From an uncultured Latescibacterota bacterium (GTDB taxonomy: Bacteria > Latescibacterota > UBA2968 > UBA8231): a stretch of DNA of 64,000 bases. Numbering within the stretch: position 1 is the first letter of the stretch; each line of letters opens with the position of its first letter. Shown piece after piece: positions 43,858-53,879 of the stretch. Location of the stretch: assembly GCA_958295495.1 (NCBI GenBank), contig OY282352.1:2976001-3040000 (forward strand). Direction: 5' to 3'. Under the pieces are notes generated by a model. The model did not search any database. It saw only the letters and a program-made list of their open reading frames with translations, and had not been told where the DNA came from. The position numbers were made by a program, and so were the translations under genes.

Positions 43858-45170
43858 GGGACTGGAAGGAGAAACAGATTACGCGCCAGCGCAGCGCACT
43901 TGCGAGATTCATCGGCATTCCATTGCACTGGCAGATCGCCCTCGCCCTCGCCCTCGCTGCATTAGTAGGCTGGCTGGGCGACGAGCATGCGACGCTGTTG
44001 GGCGCGTCGCTCGTGGAGATTCTCGATTTCTTAGGCAGCTTGTTCCTCAACGCGCTGAAGATGATCGTGGTGCCGCTCATCCTGTCTTCGATTGTTGTTG
44101 GCGTCCGCAACATGGCGAGCCAGAACGCCTTTGGACGCATCGGCGGGAAGACGGTGGCCTTTTACGTGGCTACTGGATTCCTGTCGGTTTTCACCGGCCT
44201 CGTTTGCGTAAATCTCATCGCGCCCGGCGAGACTGAAGCGGCGCGGGCACTGGGCAGCGCGCTGCCGGACCCGTCGCAAGTCATGGACGAGGTAGAAGGG
44301 CGCGGCATACGCGATCTGGTTGAGGTCCTCAAGCGCACTATACCGTCCAACATCTTCGCGGCGGCGCTAGAGGTTCAATTGCTGGCGCTGGTATTCGTCG
44401 GGGTCGTGTTTGGGTATTTCATGTCGCGGCTGAACGGGCCGGCGGGCGATACCCTACAGCAGTTTTGGGTTGGCCTACGCGACCTCATGATCCTGATCAC
44501 GACGTGGATCATGCGATTTGCTCCCATTGGCGCGTTTGCGCTGGTGGGCAAGACGTTGCTCGTCTCCGGCTTTGCCGCGCTTGAAGCGTTGGGCCTGTTC
44601 TTCCTGACCGTATTGCTGGCGCTGGCGGTGCATTTTGCCGTCTGGTTGCCGCTGCTGCTGCGCTTGGTTGCCGGCATCAGCCCATACGCCTACTACGCCA
44701 AAATCGCGCCCGCACAATTAACCGCGTTTTCGACCGCGTCGTCTTCGGCGACCTTGCCGGTGACCATCAACAGCGCCGAACAGGCCGGCATCTCCAATCG
44801 CGTGACCAGCTTTGTCCTGCCGTTGGGGGCGACGGTGAACATGGACGGCACGGCGCTTTACGAGTGTGTGGTGGTGGTGTTCATCGCCCAAGTGTACGCG
44901 TTCGCGTCTGGCGTGGATTTTGGCATCGCGGAGCAGATGATCGTCGTCTTGCTCGCCTTGCTTACGTCAATCGGCGTGGCGGGCATTCCCGCTGCCAGCT
45001 TAGTCGCGATTGCGCTGATCCTGCCAGCGGTCGGCCTGCCGGTGGAAGCCATCGCCATCGTCTTGGCCGTCGATCGCCTGCTCGATATGTGCCGCACGGT
45101 CGTCAATGTGACCGGCGATCTGGTGGTCGCGGCGCTGGTAGCGCGCACAGAAGGCGAAGACCTGACCTAG
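43854..45170 (+). CDS. Dicarboxylate/amino acid:cation symporter (SDF/DAACS family)
   Basis: 438 residues from a GTG overlapping the previous stop; longer readings start inside the upstream gene. Family signatures are complete: [12 protein letters not shown] in the first hairpin region, [13 protein letters not shown] with the NMDGT cation/substrate motif, and the C-terminal [18 protein letters not shown]. It imports dicarboxylates or acidic amino acids with H+ or Na+. Coupling with the enolase-superfamily enzyme suggests its substrate may be a sugar acid or dicarboxylate. Confidence 0.9.
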   Translation: MRDWKEKQITRQRSALARFIGIPLHWQIALALALAALVGWLGDEHATLLGASLVEILDFLGSLFLNALKMIVVPLILSSIVVGVRNMASQNAFGRIGGKTVAFYVATGFLSVFTGLVCVNLIAPGETEAARALGSALPDPSQVMDEVEGRGIRDLVEVLKRTIPSNIFAAALEVQLLALVFVGVVFGYFMSRLNGPAGDTLQQFWVGLRDLMILITTWIMRFAPIGAFALVGKTLLVSGFAALEALGLFFLTVLLALAVHFAVWLPLLLRLVAGISPYAYYAKIAPAQLTAFSTASSSATLPVTINSAEQAGISNRVTSFVLPLGATVNMDGTALYECVVVVFIAQVYAFASGVDFGIAEQMIVVLLALLTSIGVAGIPAASLVAIALILPAVGLPVEAIAIVLAVDRLLDMCRTVVNVTGDLVVAALVARTEGEDLT

Positions 45171-45180
45171 ACTTGATGGG

Positions 45181-46695
45181 CTACAAGATGCCCACGCGCT
45201 CGCTCTCGGCGTCTTCCAACATGCCCTCGGCTGCCACTATATTGAGTTGGCCCACTTCCTCGGGCGTCAGCTCCGGCAACCGATCCACTAGCCCCAGAAA
45301 ACGCTCGACTTCGGTTGGTGCTACGAGTCCCTCGGTCAATACCGCTAGCTTGTCGATGTAGTCTGGCCGGGCAAAGGGCCGGTCGCCGAGGTAGTGGGCG
45401 TTGGGGTTGTCGAGGCACTCGGCGATCTGGGTGCCGTCGGCGAGGCGAACCACGACTTGGGCGCCGAACTTCTTGTGGTCGGGGTCTGGATGGTGATAGG
45501 CTTGGGTCCACTCGGCGACTTCTTCGGTGCGGATCTTGTGCCACAGCGCAACGGTCGAAGGGCGGTGGGTGCGTTCTGAAGTGTACGAGCGCACGTGGTG
45601 CCAAGCGCCGTCCTCCGAGGCGACGGCGAGGATGTACATGGCGCTGTGGTCGAGGGTTTCGCGCGAAGCGTCCGGGTCCATTTTCTGCGGGTCGTTGGCC
45701 CCCGTGCCGATGACGTAGTGCGTGTGATGGCTGGTGCGGATTACTACGTCTTCCACTTGGTCTAGGTCTATATTGCGGGCGTGTAGCCGGAAGCCGAGGT
45801 CAATCAGGGCTTGAGCTTGGTATTCGGCCGAGTGCTCCTTGGTATAGGAGCGGAGGATGGCGCGCATCCTTGCGCCGGGATCGGGCAGGGGGACGCGGTA
45901 TTCGGCGTCCGGGCCGGACAGCATGTACGCGATGACTGCGTCGCGGCCCTCGTAGATGGGCGACGGGGCCCGCTCGCCGAGGCGCGCCCGGCCCACGGCT
46001 TCGATGGCGATCTTGTTGGCTTGGGCTGGGGCGTAGGCCTTCCACGAAGTGATGTCCCCTTTGCGCGACTGGCGGGTGGCGCAGGCTAGGTGCAGGCTTT
46101 GGTTGATGGCTTGGTAGATTTGCGCGGCCGGCATCTGGAGCAGGGTCCCTAGCCCGGCGGCCACGGCCGGGGCGAGGTGGGCGACGTGGTCGATCTTGTG
46201 CTCGTGCAAGCAGATGCCCGTCACTAGCGCCATCTGCACCTCATAGGCCGTGAGTATGCCCAAGGTCAGGGCGCGGCCGTTGACACCCGTTTGCTGGGCG
46301 GCGGCTAGCAGGCCGGGGATGTTGTCGCCGGGATGCGAGTAGTCGGCCGCGAGGTAGGTGTCGTGCATGTCGAGCTCGCGCACGGCCACGCCGTTGGCCA
46401 AGGCGGCCCACTCGCAGTGGAAGCTGCGGTCGTTGGCCACCCCAAAGAGGCGGGCACCTCTGTTGCGGGGGTGGGGGTAGCCGAGGGCGAGGCGGCGGGC
46501 GTTGCGCACTGGCGGGCGGTTGATTGCGGCGAGGGCGACTGCGGCGTTGTCGATGACGCGGTTGCCGATCATTTCGGCGACGTCCGCATCGAACGCTTGG
46601 TTGTGGGCGGCGAGCTGGGCTAGTTTCCAGGCCAATTGCTCTTCGCGCGGGAGGACAGTACCGTCTGGATGGGTCTTGACGATGTGATTTTGCAT
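45181..46695 (-). CDS. MmgE/PrpD family protein (2-methylcitrate dehydratase-like)
   Basis: A 504-residue protein with the family core: [51 protein letters not shown], and [14 protein letters not shown]. It is close in length and motifs to PrpD, which dehydrates 2-methylcitrate in propionate catabolism. No prpB or prpC neighbour is present, and relatives act on other carboxylates, so the substrate stays open. It is convergent with the SDF transporter gene, with ten bases between the stops. Confidence 0.82.
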   Translation of the reverse strand: MQNHIVKTHPDGTVLPREEQLAWKLAQLAAHNQAFDADVAEMIGNRVIDNAAVALAAINRPPVRNARRLALGYPHPRNRGARLFGVANDRSFHCEWAALANGVAVRELDMHDTYLAADYSHPGDNIPGLLAAAQQTGVNGRALTLGILTAYEVQMALVTGICLHEHKIDHVAHLAPAVAAGLGTLLQMPAAQIYQAINQSLHLACATRQSRKGDITSWKAYAPAQANKIAIEAVGRARLGERAPSPIYEGRDAVIAYMLSGPDAEYRVPLPDPGARMRAILRSYTKEHSAEYQAQALIDLGFRLHARNIDLDQVEDVVIRTSHHTHYVIGTGANDPQKMDPDASRETLDHSAMYILAVASEDGAWHHVRSYTSERTHRPSTVALWHKIRTEEVAEWTQAYHHPDPDHKKFGAQVVVRLADGTQIAECLDNPNAHYLGDRPFARPDYIDKLAVLTEGLVAPTEVERFLGLVDRLPELTPEEVGQLNIVAAEGMLEDAESERVGIL

Positions 46696-46782
46696 GATCT
46701 GCTTCCGCAGTGGGTGAGATTGGGAAAATCAAATAATAGGGCCTATCGCTGAGGACGGACAAGCGCAAGAAAAGGAGAGGAT

Positions 46783-47727
46783 ATGAAAGTCTTGCTGATG
46801 ATGGATTTAGCAGCGGAGCTGATAGAGGAGATTCGGCAGGTGGCCGAGGAAGTGGAAGTGGTGCGCGTGGACTCGGATGCGGCGGCCTTGGAAGTCATGC
46901 CGGAGATCGAGGTCGTCTGCGGGCATATAAGCCGGAAGATGTTCGCCCGGCGGCAAAAGCTCAAGTGGATGCAGAGTTGGGGGGCGGGGGTGGATGGAGT
47001 GCTGCACCCCGAGCTGGTCGAGAGCGATGTGGTGTTGTGCAGTGCCAAGGGGTGGGTGGGGGTCCATCTGGCCGAACATGCAGTGGCGTTGTTGCTCGGG
47101 TTGACGCGGGGGATCCACACGGCGGTGCGTCATCCGGGCTGGGATCGGCGCTGGCCGATTCGCGCTGCGTCGTGGGAGCTAATAGACCAGACAATGGGCA
47201 TTGTGGGATTGGGGGGGACTGGGAGGGAGTTGGCAAAACGGGCGCACGCGTTCGGGATGCGAATTGTCGCGGTGGATCCAGAGGAGGTCGCCGTGCCAGA
47301 AGCCGTGGAAGTTTGCTGGGGGATGGATCAGTTCCACGCGCTGTTGGAACAATCCGACGTGGTGGCGATCTGTGCGCCGCTGACTGCGGAGACTGAGGGG
47401 CTGTTCGACCAAGAGGCGTTTGCGCGGATGCGGAGTCACGCGCTGTTGATCAACGTCACGCGGGGCCGGATCGTCGATGAGCAGGCCTTGCTGGCGGCAC
47501 TTGCCGACGGGCAGATCGGCGGGGCCGGGTTGGACGTAGTGCCGCAGGAGCCCCTGCCCGAGGACCACCCGCTATGGCGGATGGACAACGTGCTGATCAC
47601 GCCGCATACGGCCGGGGGGTCGCCCAACCGCGACAGTCGGTGCGTGGCGTTGTTTTGCGAGAATTTGCGGCGCTATCTGGCGGGAGAGGCGTTGCTGAGT
47701 GCGATCGACAAGCGCAAGGGGTATTGA
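46783..47727 (+). CDS. D-isomer-specific 2-hydroxyacid dehydrogenase
   Basis: 314 residues, strong AGGAGAGG upstream. The NAD motif is GIVGLGGTGRELAKRA. The catalytic Arg lies in LLINVTRGRIVDE, the Glu in VVPQEPLPEDHPLW and the His in LITPHTAGG. All three are intact. It reduces a 2-keto acid or oxidises a 2-hydroxyacid, which fits the surrounding organic-acid genes. It is divergent from the PrpD-like gene across 87 bases. Confidence 0.87.
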   Translation: MKVLLMMDLAAELIEEIRQVAEEVEVVRVDSDAAALEVMPEIEVVCGHISRKMFARRQKLKWMQSWGAGVDGVLHPELVESDVVLCSAKGWVGVHLAEHAVALLLGLTRGIHTAVRHPGWDRRWPIRAASWELIDQTMGIVGLGGTGRELAKRAHAFGMRIVAVDPEEVAVPEAVEVCWGMDQFHALLEQSDVVAICAPLTAETEGLFDQEAFARMRSHALLINVTRGRIVDEQALLAALADGQIGGAGLDVVPQEPLPEDHPLWRMDNVLITPHTAGGSPNRDSRCVALFCENLRRYLAGEALLSAIDKRKGY

Positions 47728-47814
47728 AGCTATAATGCGCCGAAATGGCCACAGCGGTACGTTGTGAAAAAGGCGGGTCTTGGCCAATATTGTATCATGC
47801 CTGCTTGGAGTGAC

Positions 47815-49023
47815 ATGACCCGCTGGGGGTGCTGCGGTGCATGGGCCGTGATGCTGTGGGCCCCGCTCGCTGTGGTCGATGCCGACGATACCAGCGAGGC
47901 GCTGGGGGACCGCTATATGGCCGAGGGGCGCTATCGACTGGCGGTGCAGGCCTTTGAGCAGGCCGTGCAGCGTCAGCCCAAATCGGCGGAGCGCCGCCGC
48001 AAACTGGCCGCGGCCTACGTCGAGGACCAACAATTGGCCGCGGCGGTCGCCGCCTATCAAAAGGCGATTGCCCGGCGGGCCGATTACGCCAAGGCACGCA
48101 CCGAATTGGCGATTTTGCTGACCCGTCTCGACCGCCACGACGAAGCACTAGCGACACTCGAAGAGGCGATTGAACTCAGTCCCGATTACGCGTGGGCGCA
48201 TCTATCGCTGGGACAGCTCCACTTCAGCAAGGGGAACTACGACTCAGCGCAAGTCGCCTATCGCCGCGCCCTCGCCGCCAAAGGCGACTACGGCGAGGCT
48301 TGGTACCATCTCGGTGAAGTCCAGCGCAAACTGAACGACTACGCCGCTGCCGAGCGGGCGTATCGCCAAGCTCTCGCCGCCGATTCGACGGTGGCCAAAT
48401 ACCGCAATGGGCTAGCCACCAGCTATTATCGCCGCCGCGAGTACGCCGCCGCGGTCGGAGAATTGACGCGAGCGGTGCGGCTGGATTCGCTCTATGCACC
48501 CGCCCGCTTTAACTTGGGAAATGCCCTGCTGCGCATCGGTCGGCGCGAAGAGGGTCAGCGCCAGTTGGACCTGTACCGGCGTCTCGAAGAACAAGAGCGG
48601 GGTATCTCCTCGCTGAAGAATACGCTGCTGACAACGCCCGACCAAGCGACCGTCTATCACGATCTGGGCATGATCTATTCGCGTCGCGGCCAGTACGACC
48701 AAGCCCAAATTCACTACATGCAGGCGATTTCCCGGGATACCTCGTTTGCGCCCTCGTACCACAATCTGGGCAATATCCAGTTGCGGCAAGGGCGGTTTGA
48801 AGCGGCGCTCGACCTATTCCGCCGGGCCCTGCAGGCGGATTCCACCTATGTGTTGTCCTATTTGGCGCTGGGCAATGTGCAGATGCGGCTCCAGCAAGTG
48901 CCTCTGGCACTGGCAAGCTATCTCTATGGGTTGCGATTTGCCCCGGACGATCTGCGGCTCCAGCGCAACGTTGCGCTGGCTCGGCGAATCCTCGCCACTG
49001 CCCGACAGCAGGAGGCTCGGTGA
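47815..49023 (+). CDS. Secreted TPR-repeat protein
   Basis: Start taken at ATG 47815, after GGAG, which places a signal-like hydrophobic segment first (MTRWGCCGAWAVMLWAPLAVVDA). A GTG at 47764 and an ATG at 47797 are alternatives. The mature protein is a run of about ten tetratricopeptide repeats, for example AWAHLSLGQLHFSKGNYDSA and APSYHNLGNIQLRQGRFEAA. It overlaps the next gene (GTGA), so the TPR protein and the UnbV/FG-GAP protein are co-translated and probably interact in the periplasm or on the surface. Confidence 0.8.
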   Translation: MTRWGCCGAWAVMLWAPLAVVDADDTSEALGDRYMAEGRYRLAVQAFEQAVQRQPKSAERRRKLAAAYVEDQQLAAAVAAYQKAIARRADYAKARTELAILLTRLDRHDEALATLEEAIELSPDYAWAHLSLGQLHFSKGNYDSAQVAYRRALAAKGDYGEAWYHLGEVQRKLNDYAAAERAYRQALAADSTVAKYRNGLATSYYRRREYAAAVGELTRAVRLDSLYAPARFNLGNALLRIGRREEGQRQLDLYRRLEEQERGISSLKNTLLTTPDQATVYHDLGMIYSRRGQYDQAQIHYMQAISRDTSFAPSYHNLGNIQLRQGRFEAALDLFRRALQADSTYVLSYLALGNVQMRLQQVPLALASYLYGLRFAPDDLRLQRNVALARRILATARQQEAR

Positions 49024-50684
49024 GGGCGTCGGGGCTGTGCGGTCGGTGGCGGGTGCTCGCGGGCATTGCTTGGCTGTCGGCGGTCGGTGGCGGGGCGGTG
49101 GGTGCTGCCGCACCTCGTTTCGTCGAGGTTACTGTGGAGGCCGGCATCGACTTCCGCTATATCAATGGTGCCAGTGGGGCCAAATACATGCCGGAGGCGG
49201 TGGGATCTGGGGCGGCGTTCTTCGATGGCGACGGCGACGGTTTCCTCGACTTGTATATCGTCAATGGCGCGGCTCTGCCCGGCTATGCGGGACCAACCGG
49301 CTCCAATGCCTATTATCGCAACCGGGCTGACGGCGCGTTCGTCAATGCCACCTTAGAATCGAGGACGGGAGATGAGGCCTTTGGCATGGGGGCCGCCATC
49401 GGCGATATAGATGGCGATGGCGACCCCGACCTCTATGTCACCAATTATGGGCCCAACCGGCTCTACGAAAACGACGGGTGCGCGGTCTTTGCCGATGTCG
49501 CGCCCGAACTCGGTGCGGCAGACCCGGGTTGGGGCACTCACGCGGCTTTTGCCGACTACGATGGCGATGGCGATCTCGACCTCTACGTTGCCAACTATAT
49601 GGATTTTGACCCAGCGCAGAATGTGGAGTGTTTTGCGGGCAAGGTGCGGTCGTATTGCGGGCCAACCACCTATCCGGGGCAAGCAGGCGTCCTCTATCGC
49701 AACGACGATGGGAGGTCGTTTGCCGATGTGACGGCCGCAGCCGGTCTGGGCGACGATTCCGGTCGCCAGTTGGCCGCGGTCTTCGGCGATATAGATGGCG
49801 ATGGCGACCCCGACCTCTTCGTCGCCAACGACAAGAAGCCCAATTTCCTCTTTGTCAACAACGGCGACGGCACCTTCGCAGAAAACGGTGCAGTGGCAGG
49901 GGTCGCCTACAACGAAGAAGGCTTAGCCGAATCGGCGATGGGGGCCGATTTGGGCGACTACGACAACGACGGGCGGCTCGACATCATCGTCGCTACCTAC
50001 CAATGGCTGGCCAATACCCTCTACCACAACGACGGCGACGGCTTCTTCACCGACTTGACGTTCGCCGCCGGAGTGGGCGTGGGGAGTGTGCCGTATCTTG
50101 GTATGACCGCTGCCTTCGTCGATTACGACAACGACGGTTTCTTGGATGTCTTCGTTGCTAACGGCCATCTCGATGAGAATGTCGCCGAATACGACCCCTC
50201 CACCACCTATCCGCAGCAAAACCAGTTGTTCCGCAACAGCGGCGATGGCTCCTTTGCCGAGGTCAGCGACCAGAGCGGGCCGGGGATGCGCGTCGAAAGG
50301 GTAAGTCACGGAGCGATTTTCGGCGATTACGACAACGATGGCGATGTTGATTTTTTTGTTTCCGACTCCCCCCACTCCACCCTGCTGCGCAACGACGGTG
50401 GCAACGCCAACCACTATCTCAGGGTCCGCACCGAGGGCCGCCAGAGCAACCGGGAGGGCATCGGTGCTAGGGTGCGGGCGGTGGCTGGCGATCTGGTCCA
50501 AGTGCGGGAGGTCCGCGCTGGGTATGGCTATATGGGCAGCAACGACGTGCGATTGACCATCGGGTTGGGCCAGTATGCGACAATCGATACGCTGCAGGTC
50601 TTTTGGCCCAGCGGCGCGGTGCAGACGCTAGTGGGACTGGCCGCTGACCGGGAAATCGCGGTGGTAGAGGTGGCCGACCCATGA
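49020..50684 (+). CDS. Secreted FG-GAP/VCBS beta-propeller protein with C-terminal ASPIC/UnbV domain
   Basis: 554 residues, starting with GTG inside the stop of the TPR gene. A signal peptide ends near GGGAVGAAA. Seven calcium-binding propeller loops follow (FFDGDGDGFLDLY, GDIDGDGDPDLYV, ADYDGDGDLDLYV and others, the last GDYDNDGDVDFFV). The C-terminus has REVRAGYGYMGSNDVRLTIGLG and VFWPSGAVQTL, the ASPIC/UnbV signature. The family is common in Planctomycetes and related groups next to TPR proteins. It is probably an extracellular binding protein. Confidence 0.85.
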   Translation: MRASGLCGRWRVLAGIAWLSAVGGGAVGAAAPRFVEVTVEAGIDFRYINGASGAKYMPEAVGSGAAFFDGDGDGFLDLYIVNGAALPGYAGPTGSNAYYRNRADGAFVNATLESRTGDEAFGMGAAIGDIDGDGDPDLYVTNYGPNRLYENDGCAVFADVAPELGAADPGWGTHAAFADYDGDGDLDLYVANYMDFDPAQNVECFAGKVRSYCGPTTYPGQAGVLYRNDDGRSFADVTAAAGLGDDSGRQLAAVFGDIDGDGDPDLFVANDKKPNFLFVNNGDGTFAENGAVAGVAYNEEGLAESAMGADLGDYDNDGRLDIIVATYQWLANTLYHNDGDGFFTDLTFAAGVGVGSVPYLGMTAAFVDYDNDGFLDVFVANGHLDENVAEYDPSTTYPQQNQLFRNSGDGSFAEVSDQSGPGMRVERVSHGAIFGDYDNDGDVDFFVSDSPHSTLLRNDGGNANHYLRVRTEGRQSNREGIGARVRAVAGDLVQVREVRAGYGYMGSNDVRLTIGLGQYATIDTLQVFWPSGAVQTLVGLAADREIAVVEVADP

Positions 50685-50772
50685 GCGCGCGGTGATTTTG
50701 CCGGATCGCGTAGAGGGTAGTGGTGTCGGCTGCCGCGTAGGTCCTAGGTTCGCCGGTGCCGGCGACCTGTAA

Positions 50773-51405
50773 TTGACAGATAATAGCTCCGCAATAGCTT
50801 CACTGCGGTTTCTGGCCATCAATCTCAAGCCGATGATCGACGCTGAACTCAACCGGCAATTTCCCGCCGCGTCCACCGGCGGGGCAGCTTCGACCAATCC
50901 CTACACCTTCGGCGACTGGCAGATACCTGGCGAGGACTGGACCCGCTCGCGCTTTACCGTGATCCAGCTCAAAGTAAGCAATTACCAGTTCCCCAAGGTC
51001 GTAATTGACCCGCAGAAGGCGACGATCACCTCGACCAACAACAGAGTCTATCGCTCGCTTTCCTACGCCCAGCTTTACGCCTATTTCCGTGCCTTCTGGC
51101 TGGGGCGTACCGGCCAAGGTCGAGTCGCCTTCAAAAGCCGCACCAGTATCCTCCGACAATCCATGTACACCGAGGCGACCACCGTCTTTAGCGGAAGCGA
51201 ACAAGAGGGTTATTTGGTTTTCCCCCTGCTCAACAACGACGTGACGCACATCCGCCTCGATCTCAAAGATATTGCCGTCCGCTTCAACTACGCCGACGAA
51301 GCGGTTGAAACAATCGATCTCAGCTTCTCGTTTGAACGCGAGGTACTGCGGGGGTATCATCTTTTGGATGCACAGCAGGCGAGCGCGGCCGCAGATCGAG
51401 AATAA
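50773..51405 (+). CDS. Conserved-looking protein of unknown function, 5' end uncertain
   Basis: The frame is open from a TTG at 50773; an ATG at 50833 is the only other candidate and neither has a convincing ribosome-binding site. The 210-residue product lacks a signal peptide and reads as beta-rich: FTVIQLKVSNYQFPKVVI, YRSLSYAQLYAYFRAFWLG, EGYLVFPLLNNDVTHI, and VETIDLSFSFEREVL at the end. The gene may be truncated at its 5' end, in line with the decayed genes that follow. I do not recognise the family. Confidence 0.5.
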   Translation: MTDNSSAIASLRFLAINLKPMIDAELNRQFPAASTGGAASTNPYTFGDWQIPGEDWTRSRFTVIQLKVSNYQFPKVVIDPQKATITSTNNRVYRSLSYAQLYAYFRAFWLGRTGQGRVAFKSRTSILRQSMYTEATTVFSGSEQEGYLVFPLLNNDVTHIRLDLKDIAVRFNYADEAVETIDLSFSFEREVLRGYHLLDAQQASAAADRE

Positions 51406-51441
51406 CGGCGTGTACGTTCGTCCTCTATACCTATATTAAAG

Positions 51442-52480
51442 ATGATCACTATCTGGATCAGAGCCGTGGCCCTCTGTCTATGGATCACTGCAGCCCATGG
51501 TCAGGTAAAGGTCTATCAGGTCGGTCGCGGCGGCCTGTCGTGGACCGATCAAGCCTCCGTGCAGACTGGGGCGGTGGAAAGCGATGGCGCGCTGCAATCG
51601 CTCGAACTGACCAGTGGGCAAAATTTGATCCAGCTACTGCGCGATTCCGGCCTGACTTGGTTAAAGGGACAGCCCCCTGATTTCACGGCAGTGGGTCAGC
51701 CGCGGGCGTGGTCCAACGACGGCCTGTTCAACCAGATCAACGGCCCCTTGCGCTTGGTTGACGGCGACCCCAGTAGCTCCTCCGAGGGCAGCTTCAAGAG
51801 CGTCCGCAACCAAGCAGGCGCGACCTTCGGTTTTCCGTCAAGGCCGATGCCGACGCTCTTGAAACCGCCAAGTTAATAGGGGTGGCGTATTGATCCGTTT
51901 AAGCAATAGAGTGTTTGCGGTGCTGCTGTCACGGTGGCGATCTCGCGCGGATTAGTCGATGGGGACGGGCTAAGCCCGGCTTTTCTGCACGCCGAACGCA
52001 CCGACGGTTTGCCGACGGTTGACAAGTTTTTCACGCTCGACCTCGGCGTGCCGGTGCCGCTCGACAGCATCTCCTTTTACCCGCCGCAGAGCGGCCTATT
52101 TGAAGACGGCCGGCGGCAGCGGGCACTATTCCCGGTCGCCTATGAGGTCAGCCGCGCCAATACGCCGGTGGTTTCGAGGGGCCACCGCCGCGCAGCCAGT
52201 TCGAGATATCGTCGGTCAATTCGGGCGGGCTTGCCGGTTATCGGGCTTCGCGTTCCGACGATATTACCCATTGGAATAATTGGTCGGTGCCCTACCAGAC
52301 GTCGGGCGACGAGATCCGCTCCTCCGACGGCAGAGAGTTTTTCCAGTTCCGCTTCGAAATCAAGACCGCCGACTTTGGTGTCGTTCAAGATCTTTTCCAG
52401 CAATATGTTTTTCGGCAATATCCGCCTGCCGGTATGGCCGGCCTTACCGCATCTGCTGAGGATATTTTCTTTGCGCAGAC
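51442..52480 (+). pseudogene. Decayed discoidin-like/FlgD-Ig family gene(s)
   Basis: A signal peptide start (MITIWIRAVALCLWITAAHG) and a LRLVDGDPSSSSEGSF discoidin start are intact up to a stop at 51876. The same frame then resumes near 51950 with LVDGDGLSPAFLHAERTDGL and FFTLDLGVPVPLDSISFYPP. After about 52173 the sense continues one frame over with NNWSVPYQTSGDEIRSSDGR and EFFQFRFEI. At least one stop and one frameshift break it. LVDGD occurs twice, so two paralogs may have been merged. The FlgD-Ig end is missing. Confidence 0.7.
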
Positions 52481-52977
52481 AGCCCAAACGGGTGGTGGTG
52501 GTGGTGGCGGTGGCCTTTGTGGTCGGCTTTGTGGTCGCGGCGTGGGCTACGATCTCTATGGCCTATGATGTGGGAGCGACCAACCACCTGATGGTCATTA
52601 TCGGGCTATACGATCAGATTGCACATATCCAACTCAATCCTCGGGTTGCAGATCCGGGCAAGTGGGGCATCTATCTGCTAGGATTTTTTGAAGCGGCTGG
52701 ACTGGCGTTTTTGCGCGGGCGATTCTATTGGTTTTCTCTGCATCCGCTCGGTTTGGCCTATCAGGCGACGGCGGGCACTTCGATCTATTGGTTCAGCCTG
52801 TTGCTAGTGTGGCTGGCCAAACTGGTCCTATTGCGCTACGGGGGGATTCGCGCCTACCGCACGGGCAAGCCCTTTTTCTTTGGTTTGGGGATCGGCTATG
52901 TCATTGGCGTGGTGTTTTCTGGGGTTGTCGATATGATCTGGTTCCGCGGGCAGATGCACGTGGTCCACGATTGGTAA
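52460..52977 (+). pseudogene. C-terminal fragment of a DUF6784 membrane protein joined to the discoidin remnant
   Basis: Reading from about 52460: a hydrophobic run (VVVVVAVAFVVGFVVAAW), YDVGATNHLMVI, then FYWFSLHPLGLAYQATAG, WFSLLLVWLAKLVLLRYGG and a final hydrophobic segment. This matches the order at the end of the 27817-29775 protein. The N-terminal three quarters are absent, and an open frame fuses it to discoidin remnants, so it is a deletion scar rather than a functional fusion. Confidence 0.7.
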
Positions 52978-52991
52978 ACGACCGCGAATCT

Positions 52992-53879
52992 CTATGGACG
53001 GTCGTATTTGGGGTCCAGCGCATCGCGCAGACCGTCGCCTAAAAACGAAAAGCCCAGCATGGTCAGGGCGATGGCGATGGTCGGGAATAGCGCTAGGTGC
53101 CAGTAGATGCGGACATAGGCGTTGGAGACGCCGACCATCTTGCCCCAACTGGCCATCGGGTCGTTAATCCCCAGACCGATAAAACTCAAACCCGCTTCGG
53201 CAAAGATGGTGCTTGGGATGCCGAAGCTGACGGCGACCAAAATTGGGGTCAGCGCGTTGAGAAGTAGGTCGCGGAAGATGATTTTGCGCGTCGGCACCCC
53301 CAGCGCCCTTGCTGCTAAGGCGTATTCTTGTTCGCGCAGGGTCAAAAATTGTGCCCGCGTCAGCCGTGCGATGCCAATCCAGCCGGTGATGCCCAAGGCG
53401 ACGATAATGGTCGCCAAGCCGCCTTCGAGGACCGAGATGATGAGGATGGCAAAGAGCAAGCTCGGAAAGGCGGTCATCACGTCGATGATGCGGGTGACGA
53501 CAAAATCGAGCCGCCCACCAAAATAGCCGGCGAGGGCCCCGACCGGCACTCCGATCAACACGGCGAGGGCTTGGACCAGCAGACTGACGGTTAGCGAGGT
53601 GCGGGCACCGTAGATCAGGCGGCTGAGATAGTCGCGCCCAACCTCGTCGGTGCCCAGCAGGTGATCCGGGTGCTGCAAAGGCGCGAGCAAAACCTTGTCG
53701 AAATAAGCGTGGTCGTAGGGAAAGGGCGCGAGAACATCGGCGAAGAGCGCCAAAAAGGAGATCGCGCCGACAAGGGCCAGTCCGGCGACGGCGAGGCGGT
53801 TGCGGACAAAACGCCGTCGGGCGTCGGCCCAAAAGGAGCGGTGAACACCGTCGATTTCGCCGTCGAGGGATTGGGTCAT
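52992..53879 (-). CDS. Dipeptide/oligopeptide ABC transporter permease (DppC/OppC type)
   Basis: 295 residues from ATG 53879, which shares one base with the stop of the preceding permease gene (TAATG). The N-terminal OppC-like segment (FVRNRLAVAGLALVGAI) is followed by the BPD_transp_1 domain, with GTDEVGRDYLSRLIYGARTS and the EAA loop (YALAARALGVPTRKIIFRDLL). GLGINDPMASWGKM near the end is typical. It forms the inner-membrane channel with the DppB-type protein and is the last gene of the transporter operon. Confidence 0.9.
   Translation of the reverse strand: MTQSLDGEIDGVHRSFWADARRRFVRNRLAVAGLALVGAISFLALFADVLAPFPYDHAYFDKVLLAPLQHPDHLLGTDEVGRDYLSRLIYGARTSLTVSLLVQALAVLIGVPVGALAGYFGGRLDFVVTRIIDVMTAFPSLLFAILIISVLEGGLATIIVALGITGWIGIARLTRAQFLTLREQEYALAARALGVPTRKIIFRDLLLNALTPILVAVSFGIPSTIFAEAGLSFIGLGINDPMASWGKMVGVSNAYVRIYWHLALFPTIAIALTMLGFSFLGDGLRDALDPKYDRP

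Noticed and set aside
52490..52550. Functional discoidin-DUF6784 fusion protein
   Set aside because: Frame changes and duplicated LVDGD pieces upstream show decay, so the open frame is read as a pseudogene junction.
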